The notes beneath the pieces are model-generated. The model worked only from the letters and a program-made list of their open reading frames with translations, searched no databases and was not told where the DNA came from. From assembly GCA_032622095.1 (NCBI GenBank), contig CP136068.1:128901989-128965988 (forward strand): a stretch of DNA of 64,000 bases, read 5' to 3'. The position numbers and the translations under genes were made by a program. Positions 12,175 to 24,476 of this stretch are shown here, piece by piece; position 1 is the first letter of the stretch, and each line of letters opens with the position of its first letter. The stretch comes from Siphonodentalium dalli. Taxonomy: Eukaryota > Mollusca > Scaphopoda > Gadilida > Siphonodentaliidae.

Positions 12175-12725
12175 GTGGTATTTACCCGTAAATTAGATAG
12201 TGTCTATAGTCGGATGGTATTGGTTATGTTCAAATTGTGACACAGATATGATACTGTACATGTCTGTGCCCATGGGCCATTTATCATTATAATAAGATCG
12301 AGATACTTAGTCTAGGCAACTACCCGGAACTCACTGGAAATTCCAATTATAGCTTATATATAGGGTTGTAATTCAACGACAGTGTTTGCGTTTCCGATGA
12401 AGTTAATACCCAAAATGTGAAATTTGAGATATACCTGGCCGTCAGAGTGAACCGAATGTCTTAATTAAGGTTAGCAACGGTTGCTAATAAAATACCACAA
12501 TGGTGTACTAATCATTCATTGGTATTGCCTTAATTTAGTCAGTGTCTAATCGCAAGGTGCTGGTTTTGTTCAAAGTTGGGCACATGTATGTCTAAAACTA
12601 TGCAGCCACGTTCTGCATAGGCCATTGATCATTATAAGATCGGGAGACTTTGCCACCCGATAGCCCCTTAGTAACGGTTACGAAGCATCTACTCGGAATT
12701 TTCAGGAAAATGCAACTATATTGTT
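12175..12725 (+). repeat. Diverged tandem duplication, period ~340 bp
   Basis: AATTAGATAGTGTCTAT.GTCG (~12191) and AATTTAGTCAGTGTCTAATCG (~12532) begin two copies that also share GGCCATT.ATCATTATAA..AGATCG and the following bases. Non-coding. Confidence 0.45.
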
Positions 12726-13419
12726 GATATCTATTTTACTCATTCAGATCTACTTTAGTGGAAATTCGAATTTTCTTGATGTTCACAGCTATACACGAAG
12801 CGTGGAGATTAATTGTGGTTAGAATATTGATGGTGAATGTTGGGTTTCAGTCGCTGTACTAAAGTTTGCCAAATGTAACTGGCGTGGGAAGTGTGAAAGC
12901 AAAGCTTATACCGCTATAGTAAAGATCTTTATAGCTGCACCGAAATGTCCATTTATCAGTAACACAAATCCTGCGAAAACACAGATTCTCCCAGTGTATG
13001 TGGGACAGATTCCGATGACAACGATTGAGTTAATGACAATGAACAACTACTATCTATACCTGTGTATTTGTGACACTACATCCCGTTATGATCAACGGTG
13101 TGGCTTCAAAAACTAGTCAGTGGACAACAAGACAGACAAGTACCAAATAGAACAATAACTTAATATGTAATCACATCGTGAAACTTCTGTCTTGTTGGGA
13201 ATATTTTTGTTTGATTCAACAGACTGCATATTATAGAAATTAAAAAACCATTCGACACTTACTTTTGCCAATTACTGTATCTTAAGGCATAACTATATCA
13301 TATATTGCATCTATTAAATCACGGATAGTTGTAGTGGGTCAAACACGAGTGTTAATCTTCATATATAGTTGCGCACGATTGCCAATAAGTGATATTACAA
13401 TCAACGTTTGAGCATAACA
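12726..13419. other. No gene seen
   Basis: No recognisable domain, tandem structure or long frame. Confidence 0.35.
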
Positions 13420-13775
13420 CGAAATTCTCCATAGGGTCCAGTGTTAAATTTTGATCGCAACTGTAGCCAACAAGAATCATCTGATCACATCCATTCTTTT
13501 TGAAACTACGTCTATGTTGCAAATTTGGTATTTTTTAGGAATATCAGTACGCGCATATCATCATACGCAAAATGGCGCCATTTATCCAAAGTACTAAAAT
13601 CTCCATAGATTCAGTGTTAAATTTTGATCACAACTGTAGCCAACAAGAATGAACCGATCACATCAACATTTTCAAAAATACATGAAATGGTCATATCTGG
13701 TAGTTTGGAGAAGTTTGAAATCGCACCGATCACCATACGCCAGATATGGCACCATCTATCGTTTTCTGTAAATAC
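13420..13775 (-). repeat. Dispersed repeat, family 1, minus copy
   Basis: This is the reverse complement of the 1600-1965 element, with the same order of marks: GATGGTGCCAT..GGCGTATGG, GGCTACAGTTG.GATCAAAA, then GCGCCATTTTGCGTATGATGA. GTTAAATTTTGATC.CAACTGTAGCC occurs twice, at 13444 and 13617, so the unit is itself partly duplicated. The 97-codon frame at 13624-13917 is a by-product of this repeat. Confidence 0.6.
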
Positions 13776-14640
13776 GAAACGCTCTCTAAATAATGTTGAC
13801 CCCGATGTAGGCCGACCCGCCAAAATTCAAGAATGGAAACAAGTCAATCCTGAAAACACACACACTGGGCATACAGAATCCGTTTCCAGATCGCTTTTAA
13901 CAAACCAAAAATCCTAAATGACAACAAGAATCCGACTAACCCTACAATTTCTGTCAGTATTATATCTGTCAGTAATATATTTTAATTGTCCGTCCGTAAT
14001 TTGATGTGTTTTTGACATTGTGAGACTGTCACGTGACTTTAGAAATTAAATATTGATATGCGCATGTGCAGGGGCGTCCTGTAAATTCTGTAATTGTGGG
14101 TTATTTGGAAAATATGTTCACTTCAACTTTTTCTGATGTCAGAATTTCGACATTACATTTTCTTATTTATTCGATAACTATAAGGGAAACACGGAGAAAC
14201 GTGTTGTGAAAGTAAATGGGGTGAATGTAATGCCAAAAGGCTTGAGATTCCTGCATGAATTGTGTTGAAAGTAAAAATTAAAAATAGATTTTCAGCCGAA
14301 AAGTAGTGTGTTAATTGTAGGTTTCTTCATTTGTTTTAATTTCATCGCATATTAATGATTGGCAAATAAAATGACAACCTTGAATGGTCAGATTATACAG
14401 TGTTTTGTACCTGAGACCATACTGAAATGATCCACGCGCAAAGAGCATAGCGCTGAGGATATGCACATATACGGACGGTGAGTCTCGCGAATAGGTACTT
14501 GTGGGGTGCTTTATATTGTTCGGACGACTTGTGCGCTGCACCCCACAAGTAAATATTTCGAAAATGCCAATATTAAAAAAGCATCTGGTTTAACCCTTTG
14601 ATAAATGGATAGTAGCTGAGAAGTTGTTACTTGGTGCGCA
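13776..14640. other. No gene seen
   Basis: AT-rich sequence with no recognisable feature. The 76-codon minus frame at 14311-14541 is not recognised. Confidence 0.35.
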
Positions 14641-16490
14641 TTCATTCATTTATAGGGGTTAAAGATAAAGCAAAACTGTTGCCAAAACTGGTGTTGGAGA
14701 TTTGAAGAGAGAGGAAAAATGGGGCGCTCATCACAGACAATTGCGAAAAAGCGGATATCTTGAATACTTTCTTCTCATCTGTTTTCACGAAGGAAAGCCT
14801 TAACAATATACCGGATACTCCTGAACATTCTGACGGCAAATTCCTTTCCGATATTCAAGTTACACCAGCAGCCGTTGAAAATAAATTACTAAATCTGAAC
14901 CCTTTCAAGGGCTGTTGGACCAGTTGGAATACACTCAAAATTATTGAAAGAGTCGGCGCGCGAAATCAGCCAACCTCTTACACTTCTATTCAACAGATCA
15001 CTCTCAGAGGGAAAGATTCCTGCAGTTTGGAAGACAGCTACAGTATTTTCAAAAAGGTTCGAAATCCAAACCCAGTAACTATCGGTCCGTTAGTTTAACG
15101 TGCGTTTTGTGTAAAATGATGGAATCGTTTATTACCGATGCTGTTATGTCACATATGCAACAACATAATCTATTAACATCTTGTCAACACGGCTTCAGAA
15201 TTGGCAGATCATGTACAACACAACTTCTAGAATATCTTTCATATGTTGTCACATCCTTGGATAATAACGAACCAGTGGATGTGGTGTACTTAGATTTCAG
15301 GAAAGCTTTTGACTCTGTTCCACGCGTCAGACTCCTAAATAAAACACACTCCTGTGGAATAACGGGAAACGTTCTGAATTGGATCAGTGATTTCTTGAAC
15401 AACAGACAACAACGGGTTCGTGTAAATTCATCATACTGAGAATGGACCTCAGTTACTAGCCGAGTATCATAAGGAAGGGTTCTCGGGCCTACCCTGTTTA
15501 TCATGTATATCAATGACCTACCCGATTGTGTTCACGGAATCTGCAAAATATTCGCCGATGATACCAAATTGATGGGGAATCCACAAAAGGAAAACATACA
15601 ACGGGACATCAGTGCCGTATGTCAGTGGTCGTTAGATTGGCAGTTGCGATTTAATTGTGAGAAAATACACGTCGTACACTTCGGACATAATACTCCTCGT
15701 AAACCATATATTATGGACGACGTGGCCAGTAATCCGCCGATATTTGTTAGCACATGTGAAAAGGACATTGGAGTATACATTGATGAAAAACTCAAGTTTG
15801 ACGTAAACATAAATACTATATGAACCAAAGCATACAGAACTCTCGGAATAATTAAAAGAAAGTTCACAATTTTGGATAAAGACATGTTTAGAAAACTCTA
15901 TATCAGCATGGTGAGGCCTGTTATTGAATATAGTAACATCACATGGAATCCACATCTTAAGAACCAGTGTAAATCTATCGAAAGCGTACAGCGCAGAGCC
16001 ACAAAATATATTCCACAACTCAGGAAAATTTCATATACCGACAGACTCATCCACCTCGGTTTGATGTCAATGAAATATAGGCGATACCGTGGAGATATGA
16101 TTGAGACATTCAAGATTATGAACAATTTCTACAATATTATTCCAGAGCAGTTTGTTCAGAGAGCAATATACTCAGCAACCAGAGGGAACAACCAAAAACT
16201 TCAGATGCCTGGACCGAAACAAGTCATTCACAAATTCTTTTTCACTAACAGAATTGTTGCAGAATGGAACAAATTACCTGATATGGTAGTGGGAGTGCAA
16301 ACCTTGACAGAATTCAAAACATTACTCGACGCATACCGATACGATTTAAAATACATTTACGATTATTGAACTATTGTGGCATTATAATTTCAAATTGTTT
16401 TATATTGTTATTGTGTAATTATTGACGTAACTCAGTGGAACTATGAGTCGAATGACTTGTTTCAAAATAAAGATGATGATGATGATTATG
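14640..16490 (+). mobile_element. LINE-A: 5-prime-truncated CR1/Jockey-like retrotransposon
   Basis: It begins inside the region between endonuclease and reverse transcriptase, so the endonuclease is missing. It continues through the reverse transcriptase and C-terminal region to a 3-prime UTR (16370-16490) that ends TTTCAAAATAAAGATGATGATGATGA. A short-repeat tail of that kind is typical of CR1-like LINEs. Several nonsense codons and one frameshift mark it as an old dead copy. Confidence 0.85.
14700..16369 (+). pseudogene. LINE-A reverse transcriptase (ORF2 C-terminal part), inactivated
   Basis: The encoded protein would copy element RNA into DNA at the target site. Visible blocks in order are ILNTFFSSVFTKE (14757-14795), NYRSVSLTCVLCK (~15075-15115), QHGFRIGRSC, VYLDFRKAFDSVP with a catalytic Asp (~15290), VLGPTLF.MYINDLP (~15480-15525), and the FADD catalytic motif (~15555). 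A thumb/C-terminal region (15872-16369) with SMVRPVIEYSN and QRRATKYI follows. One frameshift lies near 15050, after which everything is in one frame. In-frame stops occur at 15437-15439, at ~15470 (the PQG motif before GRVLGP is damaged) and at 15821-15823. Long minus-strand frames here are shadows. Confidence 0.85.
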
Positions 16491-16499
16491 AAACTGAAA

Positions 16500-16780
16500 A
16501 CAAAGCGTTTCTTTCAAGTTCAGACGGGTATGTTTTACCAACCATAGATTCATAGTCACTAGTCTATTAGTAATGTCAAACATCAATATCTTCCTCATGA
16601 CAGCTTTAACAATATAACAACCATTCACGTTGAAGAAGGGTCTGACGGTTAGTTTTCTTAACGTATTTAACGGCTTAACTTAAGTAACTATAGTAGCTTA
16701 ATAATTATAATGCTGTTTTGCTGTTCCAGTATAACAAAAGCTTTTAATTTATTGTAATTGTATTATCTGTTATAGCAGAA
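16500..16780. other. Spacer between two LINEs
   Basis: No coding feature. It may include 5-prime sequence of LINE-B, but no ORF1 similarity is visible. Confidence 0.3.
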
Positions 16781-17475
16781 ATGTCCTACGACCAGGTGTC
16801 CATCGCCACTTGAAATTGTACAGGTATTACTTTAATTCTTCAGACTCATTAGCAGGTGAATATCTGAATAAAATGGTACACGAAAGAAATATAGATATAT
16901 GCGGTATAAGTGAGTACTGGCTCCATACACATAACTCTCATATTATTGAACCAATGTTAGGTAACTACAAATGTCATGTTGTGGGTGACTTTTCGCAGAG
17001 GCTCCCACATCAGCGCGGGAGATACAAAGGCGGTGTAGCCCTCATATGGAGGGACATTTTTAGACCCTTACAACTCGACGACGATAGAATATGTGGTATC
17101 CAAGTTGAACTTCCTGGCTAAAAATACCTGTACATATTCCAAGTTTACCTGCCATCAACAAATTACACAGACGACTTTCTTTTCCAATATGTAAACGCAC
17201 TGCGCGATATTATCGATGAATATTTTGACTTGGGTCACGTCATTATTATGGACGATTTTAATTGCACATTATCCAAAACACGCGCAAGGGAGAATTCCAT
17301 GCGCGAAATTCGGGCTATAAAAAAGATTTATATCGGTAAATGAAAGTCCTCCCTGCATAGGAAACCGCAACACTTATGTCTCGACTATGGACGGGGGGGG
17401 GGGGGGGGTCATGAGTTGATTATACATTTTATTCTGAGATTGGTCCTTTCATTTCAGATCAGAGTCATGATTTGA
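16781..17475 (+). pseudogene. LINE-B endonuclease domain, inactivated
   Basis: This encoded an AP-like endonuclease (EEP fold) that nicks the target DNA. An ATG at 16781 is followed by MSYDQVSIAT-stop-NCTG. The stop (16811-16813, TGA) replaces the Trp of the usual ATWNC-type start motif, and a frameshift follows within ~30 bases. Then come ICGISEYW (catalytic Glu), YKGGVALIW, DDDRICGIQ, an in-frame TAA after VELPG (17119-17121), FQVYLPSTN, MDDFNCT (the GDFN motif, with D for G) and VDYTFYSE near 17420. A 16-G run (17393-17408) interrupts the C-terminal part. The end merges with a tandem repeat. Confidence 0.75.
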
Positions 17476-17800
17476 CCCGTCCAAAACACCCCCACCCCGG
17501 AGAAAAAACCTCTAGGTATCAAATTTCGTCGAAATTCGTCCGTTTTACCCAAATTGACCTTTAATTAACAATTTTGAAGGTTAGGGTAAGGTCGGAGTCA
17601 CGATATGACCCGTTCAAAACACTCTCCGGACAAAAGTATCCCTAGGTATCAAATTTCGTCGAAATTCGTCCGTTTTACCCAAATTTACCTTGCATTGACA
17701 GTTTTAAAGGTCAAGATCAGGTCGGGGTCACGATTTGACCCGTCCAAAACACTTCCCGGACACAAATACCCCTAAGTATAAAATTACGTTGAAATCTAAG
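17462..17800 (+). repeat. ~131-bp tandem repeat, about 2.5 copies
   Basis: TCA(T/C)GAT(T/A)TGACCCG starts at 17465, 17598 and 17728, giving periods of 133 and 130. Shared marks are CCAAAACAC, CCTA.GTATCAAATTTCGTCGAAATTCG and ACCCAAATT.ACCTT. It interrupts LINE-B. Confidence 0.65.
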
Positions 17801-18464
17801 GAAAGCCAAAGAGGACATTTTAGTTGCTCATTGCTAGATATACGACGCACGACTTGTCGCGGTTTTTTAAAGGTGTTTCGAGCTAGGAGATAGAAGTATT
17901 CTGCGTTTCAAATGGTGATGAATTATAGTATTTTATTCAACTTTTATGGCATAAATTGTTATTAAAACCGTATGTACTATAAACAAAATCAATGACTCGA
18001 AAATTAAGTGGGCCTTTAAACAAAGTCACAATTGCAGTTAGGCTCATCTCATACTCGTTTATTCAGCGATATTCTGCTTTGCAGTTTGTTATAGCCTCCA
18101 GTATTCATTGAGCGTTATAGCCCCACTGTTATAATTTGCCTTTAGCAGGCGTACTCTTGCCTCAGATTATTGAGATATTAGGTCACACGTAATGACATTA
18201 AATCGCATGGAAACATAGCAATTGTGTGGGCTGCATGGCGTGAATATGTAATGAGAAATAATGTCATACGTAATGACATTAAACTCAAGAAAACCCGCGA
18301 AAACAAAACAAAATCACATTTAATGTTTTAAGTTATTTCCTCCTGTATCTGTATCGGTATGCGCGCAGGATCAGTTCGGATGTGAGCGCACACTCCATAA
18401 AAAGAATCTTCGTGATAATGAACCCTCTCAATACTTTAGAATATAGAATTAACCTAAAAATAAG
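17801..18464. other. No gene seen
   Basis: AT-rich insertion within LINE-B. GTAATGACATTAAA occurs twice near 18190-18275. No coding signal is seen. Confidence 0.35.
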
Positions 18465-18596
18465 AAAAACCTTCGGAATAGAGAATCTTCGCAATAGCGA
18501 ACCTTCGGAATAGTGAACCTTCGAAATAGCAAGTATTCAGAATAGAGTACCTTCGGAATAGTGGACCTTCGGGATAGCGAACCTTCGTAATAGAAA
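18465..18596 (+). repeat. Minisatellite, ~18-19 bp GAACCTTCGGAATAG unit
   Basis: About seven degenerate units of (G)AACCTTCGGAATAGY follow each other. The reading frame downstream resumes LINE-B linker sequence, so this lies inside the interrupted element. Confidence 0.7.
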
Positions 18597-18719
18597 CATG
18601 TCCCCACAATTACACCGGTGACGTAAACACATGTGCTAATCTTTGTTGGACTATCGTCACTCTATCGGTACGGTTTATACTCAAGTACGAAATACCTAAC
18701 CATAATACATTCGCCCAGT

Positions 18720-18913
18720 GGATTATCGATCGTCCGCTCGAACATGAAAAACTGTAATACAGCTTACACCACCTTGTGGCGTAATAAAAGTTTTCTGAAG
18801 CCGTTCTGGAATAGTCGTTTGAAACAACTGCGTGCTAATATGACAACAAGCAGACGGCATTGGATCTCCGTTGGTCGACCAAGAGATCAAAATTATTTAT
18901 TTTATACAGACTA
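18720..18913 (+). pseudogene. LINE-B linker between endonuclease and reverse transcriptase
   Basis: In the frame of 18633-18971 the residues LKPFWNSRLKQLRANM (from ~18795), RRHWISVGRPRD and YLFYTDY match the conserved linker 'KP(F/Y)WN..L..L....RR.WI..GRPR' of mollusc LINE ORF2s. The match stops exactly at the TA before the TIR element at 18914. Codons after that belong to the inserted element. Confidence 0.7.
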
Positions 18914-20901
18914 CACTGTTAAAAAAATGCCCGTCGCGTTAAAGGTGTCGCTGCCGACCTGGGACCGTTAAACATACGGTTAAGCTGTAGCATGTTCCAC
19001 GGTACAAAACAGTTGTTAAAATAACTGGCAGACTGTAACCAATAACTGTCAGACCGTTGTATTTTTTACGGTTCAAAACCGTTTAATTAATATCAAGACC
19101 GTAACTAACAAGGGTCAGACGATTTTGATGAGTGGTTTTTTGACGGGTCACCACCAATTTTTTTTATCTTAATTTGCTAATTTACCGTAGAATTAGCCCG
19201 TGGTAACAATATGATTTCCCGATATACATTACGATTCTTATGTTTTAGAATGGACGAAATTAGTATTATTCGTAACTGAAAAATACATCTTAGTTCTTTT
19301 ATTACGATCATAGTTTTGATGAAATTTAAATCCTCAATACGTAATGTGACAGACAATACTTATGAAACTTTGAAATTTGAAGAAGATCAAACTTGTTATT
19401 TGCCTCGTGGAATTTAATCCAGAAAAAGACTGTGTGATGTGTTCACCTTTCACTGACTACTGTATAAATATGGCTGCAAATAAAAAACGATAATGTCCAG
19501 TCACTTGGAAACACAGTTTTTGTTTTAACATGTGAAGGCGTATACATCACGACAATACATGACAGCTAATTGGGATTGATACCTTCAAGACAACAGCAAA
19601 GCCCGTAATAACTATGCGCGATGATTTGGCGACAACATTCTTCTATATAGTCCCACATTTTTCGATGAAATTTGATAGCGTGATACATCAAACTGTGTAT
19701 GCTAGTATAACAACACTTAGTATCAATCTCAGTGAGTCAGCCAAAGATAGTTTGATAAGAACATCCAACCAATAGTGGACTCCCGGTCCGTAAATTTTCC
19801 TAATAACTGGGCGATAACACGGCGAATTGCGACAATGTCTCATCTCCACACGTTTCAATGGGAACTGACGAACATGGGATGAATCGGTCTGTGTAATCGT
19901 AATAGTAATGTTGTTCGCGTAAGTTTGAATTGTATAGATATGTGATCACCCGTCACTGCGCGGCATCAGTTGATTGTTTACTGTGATGTTTTTGTTGACA
20001 TCGAAGCTCTTTTGAATTACTCTGGTGCGTGTAGTTTATTATATTCTCTCGAGTAGATGTGCATGTATGCGCTTCAAAACGATCAGAACACTGTCAACTG
20101 GATTGAATGGTCAATTTAAAAACTGGCAACACTGTCAACATTATAATAGTAATATTTGTTGTTGTTATTGTTATTACTGTCACTAGTGGTTGACATCGAA
20201 GCTCCTGATAATTACTCTAGCAGGTGTACCTGTATTCTGTTGTGTTAGTAAATTTATCTGTGTTTTGATAGTCACAGCACTGTCAATTTCAACATGAACA
20301 CTGAGACGAATGAAGAAAAGTCATAGCTGACAGCTCGAAATGGCATATCGAAGACAACCCAGTTGTCACAATTTAGTAGAAAATATCAATGATTAAGCCT
20401 TGTTTTTATTTCGCAGATTTGGAACTTATCCGTTCACATAGGAACCGAAGTCAGAGAGTTTTAACAGTAGTCCACAACTTTATAGATAACATTTTCCCCA
20501 AAAACTATTGTGTTTTTTCAGCGTGGCGATGACACGGAGAAATTCGTGAGTGATAAAAGTAACAGCTCTTGAAAATAACGTAATTACGGACGCAAGACAA
20601 GACGGATCTGTGCATTGCACATACTGAATATACCGGATAATTGCACTGAATACACACACTTATAATAGATAATAAATATCAGCCGAGTCAGATTCAGTCA
20701 TACTGTATGAAGTCACTATATAATTTGGTCGCCGATAAATATATTGTTGAATTTTGATGGCATAAACTTGGAAACACGCAATTTTTAACGTTGAGGGGAC
20801 GCATAAAACAACAGTGATTCACCGTACAACTGATGAAATGGTATGCGACCATCGGATTACGACGGTAAACACCGTCAAACCGACAGTATTTTCTTAGAGA
20901 G
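18914..20901. mobile_element. Non-autonomous TIR DNA element (1,988 bp) inserted in LINE-B
   Basis: The left end is CACTGTTAAAAAAATGCCCG and the reverse complement of the right end starts CTCTCTAAGAAAATACTGTC, so the inverted termini are imperfect. TA flanks both ends (18912-18913 and 20902-20903). Removing the element plus one TA puts the codons for YTDY and KAQKRLYRRE of LINE-B in one frame, which fixes the boundaries. The interior has no transposase-like frame. It contains ACGGTT/AACCGT-rich ends and a duplicated phrase TTGACATCGAAGCTC (~19997 and ~20189). A TA duplication is compatible with Tc1/mariner-like or PIF-like transposition, but the family is not determined. Confidence 0.7.
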
Positions 20902-21850
20902 TATAAAGCGCAGAAACGTCTTTACCGACGTGAAAATAGAATGTGCTATAACAAGTACATGATTGTTCGAAATAACGAACTTTACGCAAGCCGCTGAACT
21001 GGACCAGGGGTCCTTTTTTAAGATCCTTAATTATAGGCACAATCTAGATAAGAGGCCGAACAAAATTTTCAAATACGATGGGGCACCCTTGGGAAGTTCA
21101 TCTGAGATTATTAATGACTGGGCCAATTATTTTGAAAATCCGTATTCCCCTTTGTCAGACTGCAGTTTCGACCGAGACCACTTCCACCTCGTAAATAAAT
21201 ATGTAGAATTGCTAGCAAGTGGGCAATATAGCAAACAAGGGTCTAAAAGCTGCAAGCATATTACCGAAAAAGTTAAATCTGACGAAATGCTCTCAAAACT
21301 CTGAATTTGAACAAGGCAGCAGGATGGGACAACGTGTATACTGAACATTTGGTATTTGGTGGTCCAACTTTGTCTGCCTTGTTGACTGGAATATTTTCTC
21401 TCTCATATATACCGGAACCTGAAAAGAAAGGCGTAATTGCACCTCTTTACAGAGGTGGGAACAAACCACAAAAACACTTTGATAGATACCGAGTAATTAC
21501 ATTGCTACCCGCTCTCTACAAGTTATTAGAAAACATCATTCTAAGACTAGTGTGTAACGTACCAGACACGGTCAAAGTTCACAATCTCCAGCATGGATTC
21601 CAGAAGGGTACTAATTGTCTTATGAACTCACTCATAATTCACGAATCGAAGATATTCGCACTTGAAAATAACAGTAAATTATATGCATGCTTTCTAGACG
21701 TACATAAGACATTTGCTACCGTTTGGGTAAATGGTCTCCTTTATAAACTTTACATGTTAGACTTTGATGAGAGAACCTGGTTATTTTTTTTTTAAACCAA
21801 ATGCTTAATAGTGCAGCGACCAAACGCCAAAAGTGATCGGATAACCTTAC
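20902..21850 (+). pseudogene. LINE-B reverse transcriptase, N-terminal part, inactivated
   Basis: After the inserted element the linker resumes (KAQKRLYRRE at ~20907). A stop and frame change follow, and then TQAAELDQGSFF and IINDWANYFENPYSPL (20963-21304, ending in a stop). A second shift leads to the frame 21307-21795, with AAGWDNVYTEHL, the palm motif ACFLDVHKTFATVW (the usual Asp before TVW is Ala), and VITLLPALYKLLE in place of the usual NYRPI block. The YxDD motif and thumb are absent because the tandem unit at 21903 follows. Confidence 0.75.
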
Positions 21851-21902
21851 CCACGATAGAACAAATTGAACCAAATTTTTTTGAAGGAGAAATATATACT
21901 AA

Positions 21903-24438
21903 CTAGAAGGTGACCCGACTTCGTCCGGGCTATTAAAAAACCAAATTTCAAGTCGATTGCTCCACCCGTTTCCTAGATCTGGTCTGCGCATGCGCGAAGC
22001 TGGTGTCGCACGTGCTCGGCGACCCGATAAAATTCGTATCCGGGGCAAGATACATTCACATACCAAATTTAAAGTCAATATCTCAACCCGTTTCCGAGAT
22101 CTCGTCTGCGCATGCGCGAAGCTGGCGTCGCACGTGCTCGGCGACCCGATAAAATTCGTATCCGGGGCAAGATACATTCACATACCAAATTTCAAGTCGA
22201 TAGCTACACCCGTTTCCGAGATATATAGCCCAATGTCATTTGCGGATACCTCGGCCGGTGATGAGTTAACGCGACACAGTCAAATGCATCGGCAGGGTGA
22301 GAGTTAACGTAATCTAACTTTATGACCTCTGACGACGTCATAGAAATTACGCATTGATTTTATCCCGATAAAAGCATCGTACCACTTGTACCTAATAATT
22401 GAGGCAGATAACTAAAACGGATACATACATATTATATATCGTTGGAAAGATGAAGCCACACAGATTCTAACCGTGCAAATTATATGACTGGCAATTTATT
22501 ATTCGCGCTATATCGAATCGATTTGTGAGCACCGAACTGAAATATATTAGCGCAAAACGGCGTAAAAATAGATTTGACCTCCGCACGTGAAAAGTTGACC
22601 TCGCACGGACAAATAAATATGCCTATGTTCGTCTCCGGCCGAAAACACATCCAAATACCAAATTTCATTGAAATTGGCTTAGTCGTTTTCGAGTCCATCG
22701 ATTTCAAACACACAAACTTACAAACTTACAAACTTACACACAGATCTTTCAAAATATATAATAGACTAGAAGGTGACCCGACTTCGTCCGGGCTATTAAA
22801 AAACCAAATTTCAAGTCGATTGCTCCACCCGTTTCCTAGATCTGGTCTGCGCATGCGCGAAGCTGGTGTCGCACGTGCTCGGCGACCCGATAAAATTCGT
22901 ATCCGGGGCAAGATACATTCACATACCAAATTTCAAGTCAATATCTCAACCCGTTTCCGAGATCTCGTCTGCGCATGCGCGAAGCTGGCGTCGCACGTGC
23001 TCGGCGACCCGATAAAATTCGTATCCGGGGCAAGATACATTCACATACCAAATTTCAAGTCGATAGCTACACCCGTTTTCGAGATATATAGCCCAATGTC
23101 ATTTGCGGATACCTCGGCCGGTGATGAGTTAACGCGACACAGTCAAATGCATCGGCAGGGTGAGAGTTAACGTAATCTAACTTTATGACCTCTGACGACG
23201 TCATAGAAATTACGCATTGATTTTATCCTGATAAAAGCATCGTACCACTTGTACCTAATAATTGAGGCAGATAACTAACACGGATACATACATATTATAT
23301 ATCGTTGGAAAGATGAAGCCACACAGATTCTAACCGTGCAAATTATATGACTGGCAATTTATTATTCGCGCTATATCGAATCGATTTGTGAGCACCGAAC
23401 TGAAATATATTAGCGCAAAAACGGCGTAAAAATAGATTTGACCTCCGCACGTGAAAAGTTGACCTCGCACGGACAAATAAATATGCCTATGTTCGTCTCC
23501 GGCCGAAAATACCCTAAAATACCAAATTTCATCGAAATTGGCTTAGTCGTTTTGGAGTCCATCGATTTCAAACACACAAACAAACACACACACAAACAAA
23601 CACATACACACACAGATCTTTCAAAATATATAATAGACTAGAAGGTGACCCGACTTCGTCCGGGCTATTAAAAAACCAAATTTCAAGTCGATTGCTCCAC
23701 CCGTTTCCTAGATCTGGTCTGCGCATGCGCGAAGCTGGTGTCGCACGTGCTCGGCGACCCGATAAAATTCGTATCCGGGGCAAGATACATTCACATACCA
23801 AATTTAAAGTCAATATCTCAACCCGTTTCCGAGATCTCGTCTGCGCATGCGCGAAGCTGGCGTCGCACGTGCTCGGCGACCCGATAAAATTCGTATCCGG
23901 GGCAAGATACATTCACATACCAAATTTCAAGTCGATAGCTACACCCGTTTCCGAGATATATAGCCCAATGTCATTTGCGGATACCTCGGCCGGTGATGAG
24001 TTAACGCGACACAGTCAAATGCATCGGCAGGGTGAGAGTTAACGTAATCTAACTTTATGACCTCTGACGACGTCATAGAATTTACGCATTGATTTTATCC
24101 TGATAAAAGATCGCACCACTTGTACCTAATAATTGAGGCAGATAACTAAAACGGATACATACATATTATATATCGTTGGAAAGATGAAGGCACACAGATT
24201 CTAACCGTGCAAATTATATGACTGGCAATTTATTATTTGCGCTATATCGTATCGATTTGTGAGCACCGAACTGAAATATATTAGCGCAAAACGGCGTAAA
24301 AACAGATTTGACCTCCGCACGTGAAAAGTTGACCTCGCACGGACAAATAAATATGCCTATGTTCGTCTCCGGCCGAAAATACCCTAAAATACCAAATTTC
24401 ATCGAAATTGGCTTAGTCGTTTTCGAGTCCATCGATTT

Positions 24439-24476
<38 letters not shown>

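Larger units (their letters stand above)
16781..21860 (+). mobile_element. LINE-B: fragmented non-LTR retrotransposon with nested insertions
   Basis: Three collinear plus-strand pieces belong together: endonuclease (16781-~17470), the linker before the reverse transcriptase (~18720-18913) and the N-terminal reverse transcriptase (20902-~21850). They are separated by a 17.46-18.6 kb block of other repeats and by a 1,988-bp TIR element. The reverse transcriptase breaks off before the catalytic YxDD motif, where the 21.9-kb tandem unit begins. The piece order and the clean splice at the TIR element support one original copy. Confidence 0.75.

Noticed and set aside
13617-13917. Frames of 68 and 97 codons
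   Set aside because: They coincide with dispersed repeat family 1, whose other copy (1600-1965) does not keep the frames.
15184-16125. Minus-strand frames of 75-128 codons opposite LINE-A
   Set aside because: They are antisense shadows of the reverse transcriptase coding strand.
21957-24042. Plus and minus frames of 116-198 codons repeated three times
   Set aside because: They repeat exactly with the ~870-bp unit on both strands, carry no recognised domain and include the non-coding subrepeats.
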